Source: Luteolibacter sp. Y139 (lineage in GTDB: Bacteria; Verrucomicrobiota; Verrucomicrobiia; Verrucomicrobiales; Akkermansiaceae). Taken from it: DNA of 64,000 nt. Location: assembly GCF_038066715.1 (NCBI RefSeq), contig NZ_JBBUKT010000014.1, positions 1 to 64,000 of the forward strand. The letters are read 5' to 3'. The translations under genes and the position numbers were made by a program. The notes beneath the pieces are model-generated. The model was not told the origin of the DNA, did not search any database, and worked only from the letters and a program-made list of their open reading frames with translations. Each line of letters opens with the position of its first letter. The stretch's first letter is position 1. Below are positions 35,282 through 44,601 of the stretch, piece after piece.

Positions 35282-36529
35282 ATGAAACGCCTCCTGCTCC
35301 TTTTGCTCTCCATCGTCACCTTGCAGGCTCACGACGTGCCGGGGTCGGCGGTCGCGCTGGACTTCCATCCCGACTCAGTGAGCGCGGAACTCACCCTGCC
35401 GCTGCAAGAGCTGGAGCTGAGTTTCAAGCAGCCGCTGTTAGACAACCCAGCCTCGGTCATCGAGCGATACAAGCCGCAGCTGCAATCCTACATCGCCGAG
35501 CACATTCAGCCAATGGCTCCCGATGGCCGCCCGTGGGCCGTCGAGGTAGCTGAGATGAAACTCCAGCTCGGCTCGGCACCGTTCGATCTCATTGCCGAGG
35601 TCCGCATGACCCCTCCGCCGGGAGCAAGCCCTCGGAAATTCTGCTTCAACTATTCGATCATCAATCACGAGGTGATGACCCATCGCGCGATGGTCTTCGT
35701 GCGCAATGACTGGGATACGGCGGTCTTCTCCGGGCATCCGGAAACCCTCGGCATGCTCCAGTTCGTCGTGACCGGCATGGACATCGATCGCAGCCGGGGC
35801 TCGTGGACACAGGGTTTTCGCAGCGTGTTCCGGCACGGGATACAGCATATTTCCGAGGGCACCGATCACCTGTTGTTCCTTCTGGTGCTGTTGCTCCCAG
35901 CACCGTTGCTCGCCGCAGGAAAACGCTGGAGCGATCCAGTCGGCGTGAAGACGACGGTGATGAGGCTGCTCAAGATTGTCAGTGCCTTCACCCTCGGGCA
36001 TTCGCTCACCTTGGCCCTCGCGGGCTTGGGCTGGCTGCGACTCCCTTCCCAACCGGTCGAGGTGATGATCGCCGTTTCCATCCTCGTCTCCGCCGTGCAT
36101 GCTATCCGCCCGTGGTTTGCAGGAAAGGAAGCATGGATCGCCATCGGCTTCGGGCTGATCCACGGCCTCGCCTTCGCCAGCACGCTCGAAAGCCAAGGCT
36201 TCTCCACTTGGCATCTCGCCCTGAACATCCTCGCCTTCAATCTGGGGATCGAGGCCATGCAACTTTTCGTGGTCCTCTGCCTCGCTCCCTGGCTGGTGCT
36301 GCTGAGCCGGACCAAGGCCTATGCCGTCATCCGGATCGGCGGAGCAATCTTCGCCGGTGTCGCCGCGCTCGGATGGATTGCCGAGCGAGGCCTCGGCTGG
36401 CCGAACCCGATCGAGCATGCCGTCACGGCCCTCGCGGCACATGGTTGGTGGATCGTAGCGATTCTCGCAGCCGCGACGTTGCTCGCGTTGCTGATGAACA
36501 AGTCGAAACAGGCAGCCGTCATCCCTTGA
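35282..36529 (+). CDS. HupE/UreJ-2 family membrane protein
   Basis: The 415-residue protein has a signal peptide (LLLLLLSIVTLQA), a soluble N-terminal domain of about 170 residues with HDVPGSAVALD, then about seven membrane helices with the family signature GIQHISEGTDHLLFLLVLLL, FTLGHSLTLALAGLGW and GLIHGLAFAST. HupE/UreJ proteins are linked to nickel or cobalt handling; the two-domain form is less understood. It sits directly behind the DUF3500 gene. Its 3' end overlaps the convergent rsmH gene by 11 bases. Confidence 0.8.
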   Translation: MKRLLLLLLSIVTLQAHDVPGSAVALDFHPDSVSAELTLPLQELELSFKQPLLDNPASVIERYKPQLQSYIAEHIQPMAPDGRPWAVEVAEMKLQLGSAPFDLIAEVRMTPPPGASPRKFCFNYSIINHEVMTHRAMVFVRNDWDTAVFSGHPETLGMLQFVVTGMDIDRSRGSWTQGFRSVFRHGIQHISEGTDHLLFLLVLLLPAPLLAAGKRWSDPVGVKTTVMRLLKIVSAFTLGHSLTLALAGLGWLRLPSQPVEVMIAVSILVSAVHAIRPWFAGKEAWIAIGFGLIHGLAFASTLESQGFSTWHLALNILAFNLGIEAMQLFVVLCLAPWLVLLSRTKAYAVIRIGGAIFAGVAALGWIAERGLGWPNPIEHAVTALAAHGWWIVAILAAATLLALLMNKSKQAAVIP

Positions 36530-37550
36530 TCGCCCACCGGAGCTTGGCGGGAATGCTGCGCGGATTATTCCGGCGTTCGTCGGGACCGGCGGTGACGACT
36601 CCATCGCTGGCTGCGGCGTAGGTCCCGTCACGCTCGCCCGCTTGGAATGCCTTCTTCACCCGCCGGTCCTCGCCGGAGTGGAAGGTCAGGATCGCCACCC
36701 GACCGCCCGGCTTCAGGCATAGCGGAAGCTGTCGCAGGTAGGCATCCAGCGAAGAGAACTCCTCATTCACCGCGATGCGGATCGCTTGGAAAACCCGGCG
36801 GATGGTGAGGTCGGAGCGCTCCGTATCGAGTTTCGCGACGGCAGGCATCGCGTGAAGCGCGGCGACCAAAGCTTTCGTCGTGGGAATATGGCGGCCTGCA
36901 AGCGCGCTCGCGATCTCCTCCGCCAGCGGCTCGTCGGCGTTCTCTAACAGCGCCTCCGCCAGCTTCGCTTCCTTCACCTTCGCCAACCACTCCGACGCGG
37001 CAATCCCCCGCTCCGGATTCATCCGCATGTCCAGCGGGCCATCGACCTTGAAGGTGAAGCCGCGGGCCGGGTTGTCGAACTGCATCGAGGAGCAGCCGAG
37101 GTCCGCGAAGATGAAATCGACCGCTTCCAGCCCGAGGCCATCGAGCACCTTTCGGATGCCGGCGTAGTTCGAGCGGACTGCCGTGAAAGCTTCTTCACCG
37201 AATCCCGCCGCTCTCAGGCGAGCTTCGGTCTTCGGTTGTTCAAGTGGATCGACATCGAGCCCGATCAAGCGACCGCCGGGCGAAATACGGGACAGGATTT
37301 CCCGCGCATGGCCGCCGTAGCCAAGGGTGCAATCGACGCCCGCTAGACCGGCATCAAGCCGAAGGGATTCCAAGCATTCCTCGATCATGATCGGCACGTG
37401 CATGCCGGCCGGGGTTTTCCCCGACCCCAGCACCTTGCCCACCGTGTCGGCGTAGCGATCCGGATTGTGCTCCTTGTATTTGTCCTCGAAGCGCCGCGGG
37501 TTCTTGCCCGAGTAGCGCTTGCGTCGCGGCGGCCGCGGCGTTTCGTCCAT
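36519..37550 (-). CDS. rsmH: 16S rRNA (cytosine-N4)-methyltransferase RsmH
   Basis: The 343-residue protein has the MraW/RsmH landmarks: HVPIMIEECLESL, the AdoMet loop DCTLGYGGHAREIL, GLDVDP, FADLGCSSMQFDNPARGFTF, LDMRMNP and the closing LPLCLKPGGRVAILTFHSGEDRRVKKAFQ. It N4-methylates C1402 of 16S rRNA. It carries a basic N-terminal extension of about 50 residues (RRKRYSGKNPRRFEDKYKEHNP) compared with the usual start. It is not next to cell-division (dcw) genes here, unlike in many bacteria. Confidence 0.95.
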   Translation of the reverse strand: MDETPRPPRRKRYSGKNPRRFEDKYKEHNPDRYADTVGKVLGSGKTPAGMHVPIMIEECLESLRLDAGLAGVDCTLGYGGHAREILSRISPGGRLIGLDVDPLEQPKTEARLRAAGFGEEAFTAVRSNYAGIRKVLDGLGLEAVDFIFADLGCSSMQFDNPARGFTFKVDGPLDMRMNPERGIAASEWLAKVKEAKLAEALLENADEPLAEEIASALAGRHIPTTKALVAALHAMPAVAKLDTERSDLTIRRVFQAIRIAVNEEFSSLDAYLRQLPLCLKPGGRVAILTFHSGEDRRVKKAFQAGERDGTYAAASDGVVTAGPDERRNNPRSIPAKLRWAIKG

Positions 37551-37666
37551 GGCGGGAGGCTACGGTGGCGGAGGACGGTTCCGCGATGGGAAATATCGCC
37601 GGACCGTTCTCGCCAGTTTCAGCAGATTCCTTGTAACCTCAGGCGCGCCTTCCTTCAGGAACCCGT

Positions 37667-40474
37667 GTGACTACGAAAATCTGTCCGGTTTGCCATGCTC
37701 CGATTCCCGCCCACGCTCCGGGCGGGCTTTGCCCGGCGTGCCTCCTGCGCGATGCCGAGGACCCACCCGAATCCGGCCGGGCGACACCTTCGATCGAGGA
37801 AGTCGCTGCGGCGTTCCCGACCCTGGAGGTGCTCGAAAAGATCGGCCAAGGCGGAATGGGCGTCGTCTTCAAGGCCCGCCAACCCGCGCTCGACCGCATC
37901 GTCGCCTTGAAGATTCTCCTTCCCGAGTTGGGCCGCGATCCCGCCTTCGCCGAGCGCTTCGCCCGCGAGGCGCGGGTGTTGGGCAAGCTGAACCACCCGA
38001 ACATCGTCATGGTCTTCGAGCACGGCGAGTCAGGCGGCTTTTTCTACCTGCTGATGGAATACGTGGATGGCGTGAATCTGCGCCAAGCCATGCGCGCGGG
38101 ACGCTTTACCCCCGAACAAGCGCTCGCCCTCGTTCCCGGCATTTGCGATGCCCTCCAAGCGGCCCACGCCCAAGGAGTGTGGCACCGCGACATCAAGCCC
38201 GAGAACATTCTGTTAGACGCCGCGGGCCGGGTGAAGATTGCCGACTTCGGCATCGCCCGCATCGTTGGAGACCCAGCGCGTGACTTCACGCTCACCCGCA
38301 CTGGAAACGCCCTCGGCAGCGTCGCCTACATGGCCCCCGAGCAGCACGAGAAGCCGCATGAGGTCGACCACCGCGCCGACATCTACAGCCTCGGTGTGGT
38401 CATCTATGAAATGCTCACCGGCGAGTTGCCCCTAGGCCGTTTCCCCGCTCCGAGCCGACGCGCGGAAGTGAATGCGCAGATCGATGAGATCGTGCTGCGA
38501 ACCTTGGAAAAGGAACGCGAACTCCGCCAACAAAGCGCAGGCGAGGTGAAAACAGACGTGCAAGACGCGGCAGCCGGGACATCCCGGAGCGCCCCTGCGG
38601 TTTCATCACCCGGCCGCCCGTCGCAGCTCTTGCGCTGGTCCTCGATGCTTCTTTTCGGAGCGGGTTTGCTCTTGGTGGCCGCCTATGTCGTCGGGGACCC
38701 CATACGGGTTGCGACGGAGTCGAACGACTGGTTTCCCTTTGAAGCGGCCGCCCTCATCGGCGCCCCCTTTCAGGGAACCTTGAACACGATGGCTGTGTTC
38801 CTCGGATTGAGTGCGGTTTTCGGAGGTCTTGGCTTGCTGGGATGTCTTGGATGCCTGCTGGATCGGATACTTGTCAGGCGACCCCAAGGGCCTTTCTTGG
38901 AACCGGACAAATTGACCGTCTGGAGTCTCGGCTTGTTCCTTGGAGGAGCGCTGCTGTTTGTGGCGACCACCTTGTTCACTTCAGGATCGAATCAAGGAAT
39001 CCTGCTGGCGCTGGCACTCACGGCCGTGGTCGCCGGCTACATCGGGAGCCTGATGGCACTCAACAGAATGCGCAGCGGGCGGATCTCCCGCATCTGGCGT
39101 CCCGGACTGAGATTCATCGTGTGGACTCCGCCAAGCCTCTTGATCCTCGGCCTCGCAGTCGCGCTTTTAAGACCTTCAAGCTTCACAGCTACTTCGCAGC
39201 GGCGGGCGCAGGACGCGCGGCGTGCTGCGGACGAGAAAGTGCACCAGGCAGAGCTGACAGCGGCGCCGGATCGCAGCTTCGGTCCCATCATCGAACGCAT
39301 CATTCCCTCGCCAGCAGCAGGAGTTCCGTGCCTGTTGGATTTTGATACGGGAGAATTCATCAGCCCACCGGAAGCACTCGCGGAAAAACTCCGGAAGGGA
39401 GAGGCCGCCATTGGGGTGGATGACTTGGCATGGCTGCGGACAAGCGGCGCGGATGCCGGGATAAATTCGCCTGCGATCTCGCTACGCTTGTTCGAGGGTG
39501 CCGCGAATAGCAGCAAGCCGGATGGCGGCATGACCTTGCGCTTCGACGATTGGACTCCGTCACGGGTGATCGCCAACTGGAACAACAGTTACGAAGGGCA
39601 ACATCGCTTCGACACGCCGGACCGGACCTTCTATGCGACACCGGCCTTTTCTCCCGACGCGATGGCCTTCATCACCCGCGAGGGAGGCATGGGAGTGCTG
39701 GAGGTGTTTGGATCCTCGGTCAATCCACCCGGCGTAAAGATCCGCTACCGGCTGATCAAAGGCCTGACGGATACTCATCCCTCCAATACCGGGGCAGCCG
39801 GGCGGGGTCCTCATCCCGCCATCGAACTCCCGGCGGAAAGCGCCGAAGACGTCTTCCGCAAGATGAACTCAGCCGCCAACGCTTCCGACGGCGACGAATT
39901 CGTGAAGTGGCTGAGCAGGCGAAAGTATCCGGATGGCAGGACGGAGGGCCCGGTCACTTGGCTCACGAATTGGTTTTTCGGCGACATCCGATACCTGAAG
40001 CGTGGAAACGACCCGGCAACCGAGATCTTCGCACCCGGCAAGCCCAGCACCACGATTCTCTGGGCAGGAATAGCAAAGCCGGATGGCAAGATCGACTATC
40101 GCGAATTCGTGTTCTGCATGGAAGACGGCGTCTGGCGCTACGAAGTCAACCTCCCTCCACGCTATCGTCCCCACTGCCGGATCGAGTTTCAGCCTCCAAA
40201 TGGTGACGCGGCGGCGATCCTGAAAACCCATCTCGACCCGATGTCCACGCTGATCAGAGTCGCGGGAAGCAAGAGCCAGTTTGACGTGGTGGTCGGCTCG
40301 GGCGAGGCGGAAAACTCCGTCGTGCTGACTAACAGTGGTGCCGAATGGCTTCAAAAGTCCCTGAAGACCGTCGGCCTCTCCGACTCATTCAAGATCATCA
40401 CACCTGCAGAAAAGCCCTCAAAGCCATGGGAGGGAGAAGACGAGCCCCCACCCTCCGAGAAGCCCTCAAGATGA
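37667..40474 (+). CDS. Transmembrane Ser/Thr protein kinase
   Basis: The 935-residue protein (GTG start) has an N-terminal zinc-ribbon-like knuckle (Cys6, 9, 22, 25), then a Hanks-type kinase domain at about 54-310: glycine loop IGQGGMG, Lys82 (VALKIL), catalytic Asp175 (HRDIKPEN), DFG Asp193 and APEQ. About five membrane helices follow (residues 325-500), then a large extracytoplasmic domain of about 430 residues with no known family, presumably a sensor. The stop overlaps the start of an ECF-like sigma factor (ATGA), so a signal seen outside is likely passed by phosphorylation to that sigma factor, as in known STPK-associated ECF groups. Confidence 0.92.
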   Translation: MTTKICPVCHAPIPAHAPGGLCPACLLRDAEDPPESGRATPSIEEVAAAFPTLEVLEKIGQGGMGVVFKARQPALDRIVALKILLPELGRDPAFAERFAREARVLGKLNHPNIVMVFEHGESGGFFYLLMEYVDGVNLRQAMRAGRFTPEQALALVPGICDALQAAHAQGVWHRDIKPENILLDAAGRVKIADFGIARIVGDPARDFTLTRTGNALGSVAYMAPEQHEKPHEVDHRADIYSLGVVIYEMLTGELPLGRFPAPSRRAEVNAQIDEIVLRTLEKERELRQQSAGEVKTDVQDAAAGTSRSAPAVSSPGRPSQLLRWSSMLLFGAGLLLVAAYVVGDPIRVATESNDWFPFEAAALIGAPFQGTLNTMAVFLGLSAVFGGLGLLGCLGCLLDRILVRRPQGPFLEPDKLTVWSLGLFLGGALLFVATTLFTSGSNQGILLALALTAVVAGYIGSLMALNRMRSGRISRIWRPGLRFIVWTPPSLLILGLAVALLRPSSFTATSQRRAQDARRAADEKVHQAELTAAPDRSFGPIIERIIPSPAAGVPCLLDFDTGEFISPPEALAEKLRKGEAAIGVDDLAWLRTSGADAGINSPAISLRLFEGAANSSKPDGGMTLRFDDWTPSRVIANWNNSYEGQHRFDTPDRTFYATPAFSPDAMAFITREGGMGVLEVFGSSVNPPGVKIRYRLIKGLTDTHPSNTGAAGRGPHPAIELPAESAEDVFRKMNSAANASDGDEFVKWLSRRKYPDGRTEGPVTWLTNWFFGDIRYLKRGNDPATEIFAPGKPSTTILWAGIAKPDGKIDYREFVFCMEDGVWRYEVNLPPRYRPHCRIEFQPPNGDAAAILKTHLDPMSTLIRVAGSKSQFDVVVGSGEAENSVVLTNSGAEWLQKSLKTVGLSDSFKIITPAEKPSKPWEGEDEPPPSEKPSR

Positions 40475-41172
40475 CCGGGAATTCCTTCCATCCCACTCGC
40501 TGGACCTTGGTTCTTCGTTCCCACGGCGAGAGTGAAGATGCCCGCGCCGCGCTCTCCGAACTGTGCGCCGCTTACTACGAGCCGGTGGTCATCTTCCTCC
40601 GGCGCGATGGCCGCGGTGACGATGCTGCACGAGAGAAAGCCCATGCCTTCTTCGCCGTGGTGTTAGAGGACGGGCTCGGATCGCCGGATCCGGGCCAGGG
40701 TCGCTTCCGCAGCTACCTGCTCGGTGCGTTGAAGCACTTCCTGATCAATCAGCGCGACGCCGAACTCACCGCTAAACGCGGCGCCGGCGCCGAGCATGTC
40801 TCGCTCACCCATGAAACCGATACCGCACCCGGCCTGCCGATGCCGGGCGTTTCCGATGACACGCTCGCCTTCGACCGCGAATGGGCGCTGGCCCTGCTCG
40901 CCCGCGCGCTCTCCGCCTTGGAAACCGAGCACACCGGAAAATCCAAGGTCTTTGAAACACTCAAGCCGTGGCTCGACGGGGGTGCAGAAACCTCCCAAGC
41001 CGAGGCCGCCCGCATCCTCGGAATGTCCGAAAACGCCGTAAAAGTGGCCATCCACCGCCTGAGGGCGCGGCTTCGCGAACTCATTCGTGCTGAGGTCGCG
41101 GCCACCGTAAATGACCCGGCAGAAGTCGCCGACGAGCTCCGCCACCTCATCGCCGTCGCCAGTTCGGAGTAA
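40471..41172 (+). CDS. ECF-like sigma factor coupled to Ser/Thr kinase
   Basis: The 233-residue protein has a region-2-like part (RWTLVLRS ... ALSELCAAYYEPVVIFLRRDG) and a region-4 helix-turn-helix (SQAEAARILGMSENAVKVAIHRLRARLRELI). This form is abundant in Verrucomicrobiota/Planctomycetota next to Ser/Thr kinases. ATG 40471 overlaps the kinase stop; a longer frame from 40345 lies in the kinase gene. No anti-sigma factor is adjacent, consistent with regulation by phosphorylation rather than sequestration (inference). A linker between regions 2 and 4 of about 60 residues is longer than in classic ECF proteins. Confidence 0.88.
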   Translation: MTGNSFHPTRWTLVLRSHGESEDARAALSELCAAYYEPVVIFLRRDGRGDDAAREKAHAFFAVVLEDGLGSPDPGQGRFRSYLLGALKHFLINQRDAELTAKRGAGAEHVSLTHETDTAPGLPMPGVSDDTLAFDREWALALLARALSALETEHTGKSKVFETLKPWLDGGAETSQAEAARILGMSENAVKVAIHRLRARLRELIRAEVAATVNDPAEVADELRHLIAVASSE

Positions 41173-41243
41173 AATGGACCGTGTCACCGCCCAAAGCTGC
41201 CATTTGACAGCTAACGGAAGCCCCCTATTTTCGCGGAACCCCG

Positions 41244-42437
41244 ATGGGCCACTCATCCGACCTCGACCCCGCCTTCCGCTCGCATGCACCAGGTTACTGG
41301 CCCGCGGAGGCGATGACCGACTGGCACGAACATGCCTGGCAGCTCAAGAACCGCGTTTCTTCGCTGTCCGCACTCGAAAGCCGTATCAAGCTCACCGATG
41401 AGGAACGCGCAGGCGTCCTCCTCGCCGGCAACAAGCTGGCGATGTCGATCACGCCGCACTTCTTCAACCTGATCGATCCGAACGATCCGAATTGTCCGAT
41501 CCGCCGGCAGGTCATCCCGCGCCTGGAAGAAGCCTGGGACGCGCCCGAAGAAATGGCCGATCCCTGCGGCGAGGACTCGCACATGCCCGTGCCCGGCCTC
41601 GTCCACCGCTACCCGGACCGCGTGCTTTTCCTCGTCACCGACCGCTGCGCCTCCTACTGCCGCTACTGCACCCGCTCGCGGGTCGTTTCCGGCGTGGGCG
41701 AGCAGCATCTGGAAACCCAGTGGGAAGCCGCCTTCAAGTATCTGGAGGAGCACACGGAGGTCCGTGACGTGCTGCTTTCCGGTGGAGATCCCCTGCTCTT
41801 CTCGGATGCGAAGCTGGAGAAAATCCTCAGCCGCATCCGCGCGATCCCGCACATCCAGTTCCTGCGCATCGGCTCGCGCATCCCGATCTTCCTTCCCCAG
41901 CGGATCACGCCGGAGCTGTGCGAGATGCTGAAGAAGTATCACCCGCTGTTCATCTCGGTGCATACCAATCACCCCCGCGAATTGACGCTGGAGGTGAAGG
42001 AAGCGCTTGGACGCCTGGCCGACGCCGGCATCCCGCTCGGCAACCAGAGCGTGCTGCTCAAGGGCGTGAACGATTCCGTGGAAGTCCAGACGGCCCTCGT
42101 TCACAAGCTCCTGATGTGCCGCGTGCGGCCCTACTATCTCTATCAGTGCGACCTGATCCGCGGCTCCTCGCACCTGCGGACCTCGGTCTCGAAGGGCCTC
42201 GAAATCATCGAGGGCCTGCGCGGCCACACCACCGGCTACGCGATCCCGCAGTTCGTGATCGATGGCCCCGGCGGCGGCGGCAAGATCCCGCTCAATCCCA
42301 ACTACGTGGTCCACCAGGACCGCGACAAGACCGTGCTGCGGAACTACGAAGGCGAAATCTTCGAGTATCCCGAGCCCACGATCATCCCGGGAACCGAGTT
42401 GGAGCGACTGAAGGAGGAATCGACCTGCTGCCCCTGA
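41244..42437 (+). CDS. KamA-family radical SAM aminomutase (lysine 2,3-aminomutase-like)
   Basis: The 397-residue protein has the radical SAM cluster motif with Cys135, Cys139 and Cys142 (DRCASYCRYCTRSR), DVLLSGGDPLL, YYLYQCDLIRG, and IDGPGGGGKIP with the PLP lysine Lys347 and the substrate-contact Asp340. These are the residues expected in lysine or glutamate 2,3-aminomutase, which make beta-amino acids for osmolytes or catabolism. The fold is short at the C-terminus compared with clostridial KamA. No acetyltransferase (ablB) is adjacent; the next gene is a DUF5069 protein. An EF-P modifying (EpmB-like) role is less likely because EpmB is shorter and lacks this N-terminal extension. Confidence 0.88.
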   Translation: MGHSSDLDPAFRSHAPGYWPAEAMTDWHEHAWQLKNRVSSLSALESRIKLTDEERAGVLLAGNKLAMSITPHFFNLIDPNDPNCPIRRQVIPRLEEAWDAPEEMADPCGEDSHMPVPGLVHRYPDRVLFLVTDRCASYCRYCTRSRVVSGVGEQHLETQWEAAFKYLEEHTEVRDVLLSGGDPLLFSDAKLEKILSRIRAIPHIQFLRIGSRIPIFLPQRITPELCEMLKKYHPLFISVHTNHPRELTLEVKEALGRLADAGIPLGNQSVLLKGVNDSVEVQTALVHKLLMCRVRPYYLYQCDLIRGSSHLRTSVSKGLEIIEGLRGHTTGYAIPQFVIDGPGGGGKIPLNPNYVVHQDRDKTVLRNYEGEIFEYPEPTIIPGTELERLKEESTCCP

Positions 42438-42489
42438 TCTAGCAGATGGCCACTTGCACGATCCACTTACTGATACACCGTAGCCGCAC

Positions 42490-42996
42490 ATGACCTGGAA
42501 CGACCGTTTTCTCGACATCTTCGACCGCAGCGTGAAGCGCTACCAGTCCGGCGACAAGGACTTCACCGGCTACTACACTGCCGCCGACTCCGCCTTGCTC
42601 GCCGAGATCGGGTACAAGCCGCGCGAGTTCTTCGATTTCGTGGAGGACTTCTGCGAGGAAGGCAGCCCGTCCGCTTCGACCTCGCTGCTGGTCGCAGCCG
42701 CCCGCCGGGACTATTTCCAAGTCGTCATGAAGGGAAAGCCGGGCGAGAAGGAATTGACGCGAGATGACATTCCCACCTTCGGCGATGAGATGGATGGGAT
42801 CGCCTATCTGCCCCGGATTCTCGCCAAAGCGAAGGCCAAGCTCCGCGGCGAGCTAGATCCCGACCTCATGTATGGCTGCGGTGGCGACCGCGCCTTCCTC
42901 CAGCGCAATGGTGACCGCCACATGGCCGATTTCCTCCGCCAAGTCTGGGCGGCCGACGGTGACGACGCCAAGGTGCTGGCTTGGATTCGCTCCTGA
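42490..42996 (+). CDS. DUF5069 domain protein
   Basis: The 168-residue protein matches the DUF5069 pattern: YLPRILAKAKAKLRGELDPDLMYGCGGDRAFLQRNG near the C-terminal end, preceded by an acidic N-terminal domain (FDFVEDFCEEG). No signal peptide; cytosolic. Function of DUF5069 is unknown. It follows the KamA gene by 52 bases and may be co-transcribed. Confidence 0.75.
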   Translation: MTWNDRFLDIFDRSVKRYQSGDKDFTGYYTAADSALLAEIGYKPREFFDFVEDFCEEGSPSASTSLLVAAARRDYFQVVMKGKPGEKELTRDDIPTFGDEMDGIAYLPRILAKAKAKLRGELDPDLMYGCGGDRAFLQRNGDRHMADFLRQVWAADGDDAKVLAWIRS

Positions 42997-43108
42997 TTCG
43001 CTGAAGATTTCGCTGCGAAATCAATCAGCAAATCCGAGGTAAATGATTCGTAGTTAGACGTATCAGAGCTTCCCATTTGCCGATTTTTCGCTGCATAACC
43101 CGCGGCGC

Positions 43109-44491
43109 ATGGCTCGCCCCCCACGATTAGCCACAAAAGACCTGTCTTCGCGCCTCGAACGAGGCGGCCCCGCCTCCGCCGCGGACCTCGCCACCGTTTT
43201 CCGGGTCGATCGCTCGACGATCACCCGGACTCTCGGCGATCTCGGCCCGGACATCACCAGCATCGGTGCCACCCGCCGGACGCGCTATGCGCTCCGTCGA
43301 AAAGTGCGTAAAACCGCCTCGGCCTGGACCCTGTATCGGATCGATGCCACGGGTCGGCCGGAGCCCCGTGGCACCCTCGAAGCGCTTCACGGAGCGTGGC
43401 GAATCCACTGGGCCGACACCGCTCCCGCATGGGCCGGCCACTTCACCGATCCTGACGGATTGTGCGATTCCCTGCCGGGATTCCTCCGCGACCTCCAGCC
43501 CGGCGGATTTCTCGGAAATGCCGAGGCGCAGCGACTGGCGATGGGCCTGCAAGTGCCACCTGACCCACGGCTCTGGCATGACGACGACCTCGTCATGTTC
43601 CTTCAAACCGCCGGGACGGACCTCCCGGGCGCTTGGATTCTAGGCGACGACGCTCTCCGGCGCGCCCTCGCCCTACAAATCCAGCCACTTCCCGAGACCA
43701 CCTTGGCCCCGCATCAGGCGATGATGCGCTACCCGGAACTCGCCATCCGGACCATGTCAGGCAGCCCCATCGGCGGGCTGGCTGGTGGCGAGCAGCCGAA
43801 GTTTCTCGCCACCCTTGAGGAATCCGGCGTCGAGCGCCGCCAAGTGCTGGTGAAATTCTCCCCACCGATGACCCAAGGAACCGGCCGCCGCTGGGCTGAC
43901 CTATTGGCCATGGAATGGCACGCGCTCGAGCTGCTGGCAGAAGTCGGCCTCGCGGAAAAAGGCCACCGCCTGCTCGACGCGGGCGGACGTCGCTTTCTCG
44001 AAATCACGCGATTCGACCGCACTCGCCAAGGCGGACGCCTCCCCGTGATCTCATTGAAGTCCCTGAATGGCAGCCACAGCGCCGACTGGACCGCCAAAGC
44101 CTCCGACCTGGAGAAATCCGGCCTCATTGACGCCACGGAAGCCGCGAAAGTGCGCCGTTTGCAGGCCTTCGGCGAGCTGATCGGCAATGACGCCATGCAC
44201 GCCGAGAACCTGAGCTTCCGCATGACCGATGAGCTCCCGCTCGAGCTCGCCCCCGCCTACGACATGCTCCCCATGCTCTGGGCCCCGGGCCCGCAGGGAG
44301 AGCTCATGGACCGCACCTTCGCCCCTTCCCCGCCTGTCCCCGCCGCAGCGGAGGCCTGGCGGGAGATGCTTTCACTGGCCCGGGAATTCTGGAGCCGGGT
44401 CATCGCCGACCAGCGGGTCTCGCGGGAGTTCGCGGCCACCGCGCGGAATGCCGGCGAAGCGCTGACACGCTTGCACGAGAGGTTCGGCTGA
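43109..44491 (+). CDS. HipA-like (YjjJ-type) protein with N-terminal winged helix
   Basis: In this 460-residue protein, residues about 10-70 are a winged-helix DNA-binding part (ADLATVFRVDRSTITRTLGDLG), and the rest is a HipA-type kinase fold with GGEQPKFLA, VLVKFSPP and LIGNDAMHAENLSF. This single-chain layout is that of E. coli YjjJ, an orphan HipA-family toxin. The motif corresponding to HipA TDGHAKN (Asp309) reads DAMHAEN, so Ala362 stands at the catalytic Asp position and an Asp has moved one residue upstream; Asn367 and Asp385 are at the spacing expected for Asn314 and Asp332. Kinase activity is therefore uncertain. No separate HipB-like antitoxin is adjacent. Confidence 0.85.
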   Translation: MARPPRLATKDLSSRLERGGPASAADLATVFRVDRSTITRTLGDLGPDITSIGATRRTRYALRRKVRKTASAWTLYRIDATGRPEPRGTLEALHGAWRIHWADTAPAWAGHFTDPDGLCDSLPGFLRDLQPGGFLGNAEAQRLAMGLQVPPDPRLWHDDDLVMFLQTAGTDLPGAWILGDDALRRALALQIQPLPETTLAPHQAMMRYPELAIRTMSGSPIGGLAGGEQPKFLATLEESGVERRQVLVKFSPPMTQGTGRRWADLLAMEWHALELLAEVGLAEKGHRLLDAGGRRFLEITRFDRTRQGGRLPVISLKSLNGSHSADWTAKASDLEKSGLIDATEAAKVRRLQAFGELIGNDAMHAENLSFRMTDELPLELAPAYDMLPMLWAPGPQGELMDRTFAPSPPVPAAAEAWREMLSLAREFWSRVIADQRVSREFAATARNAGEALTRLHERFG

Positions 44492-44601
44492 AGGCGGTGT
44501 TTTTAGACACGCAACGCGCCCCGGGTCGCTTTGCCGGTGTCGGCGTGGATTCGCGCTGGCCGTGTCGCCCACGGGCACCCATTCTTTTCGAAAGCCGAAC
44601 A

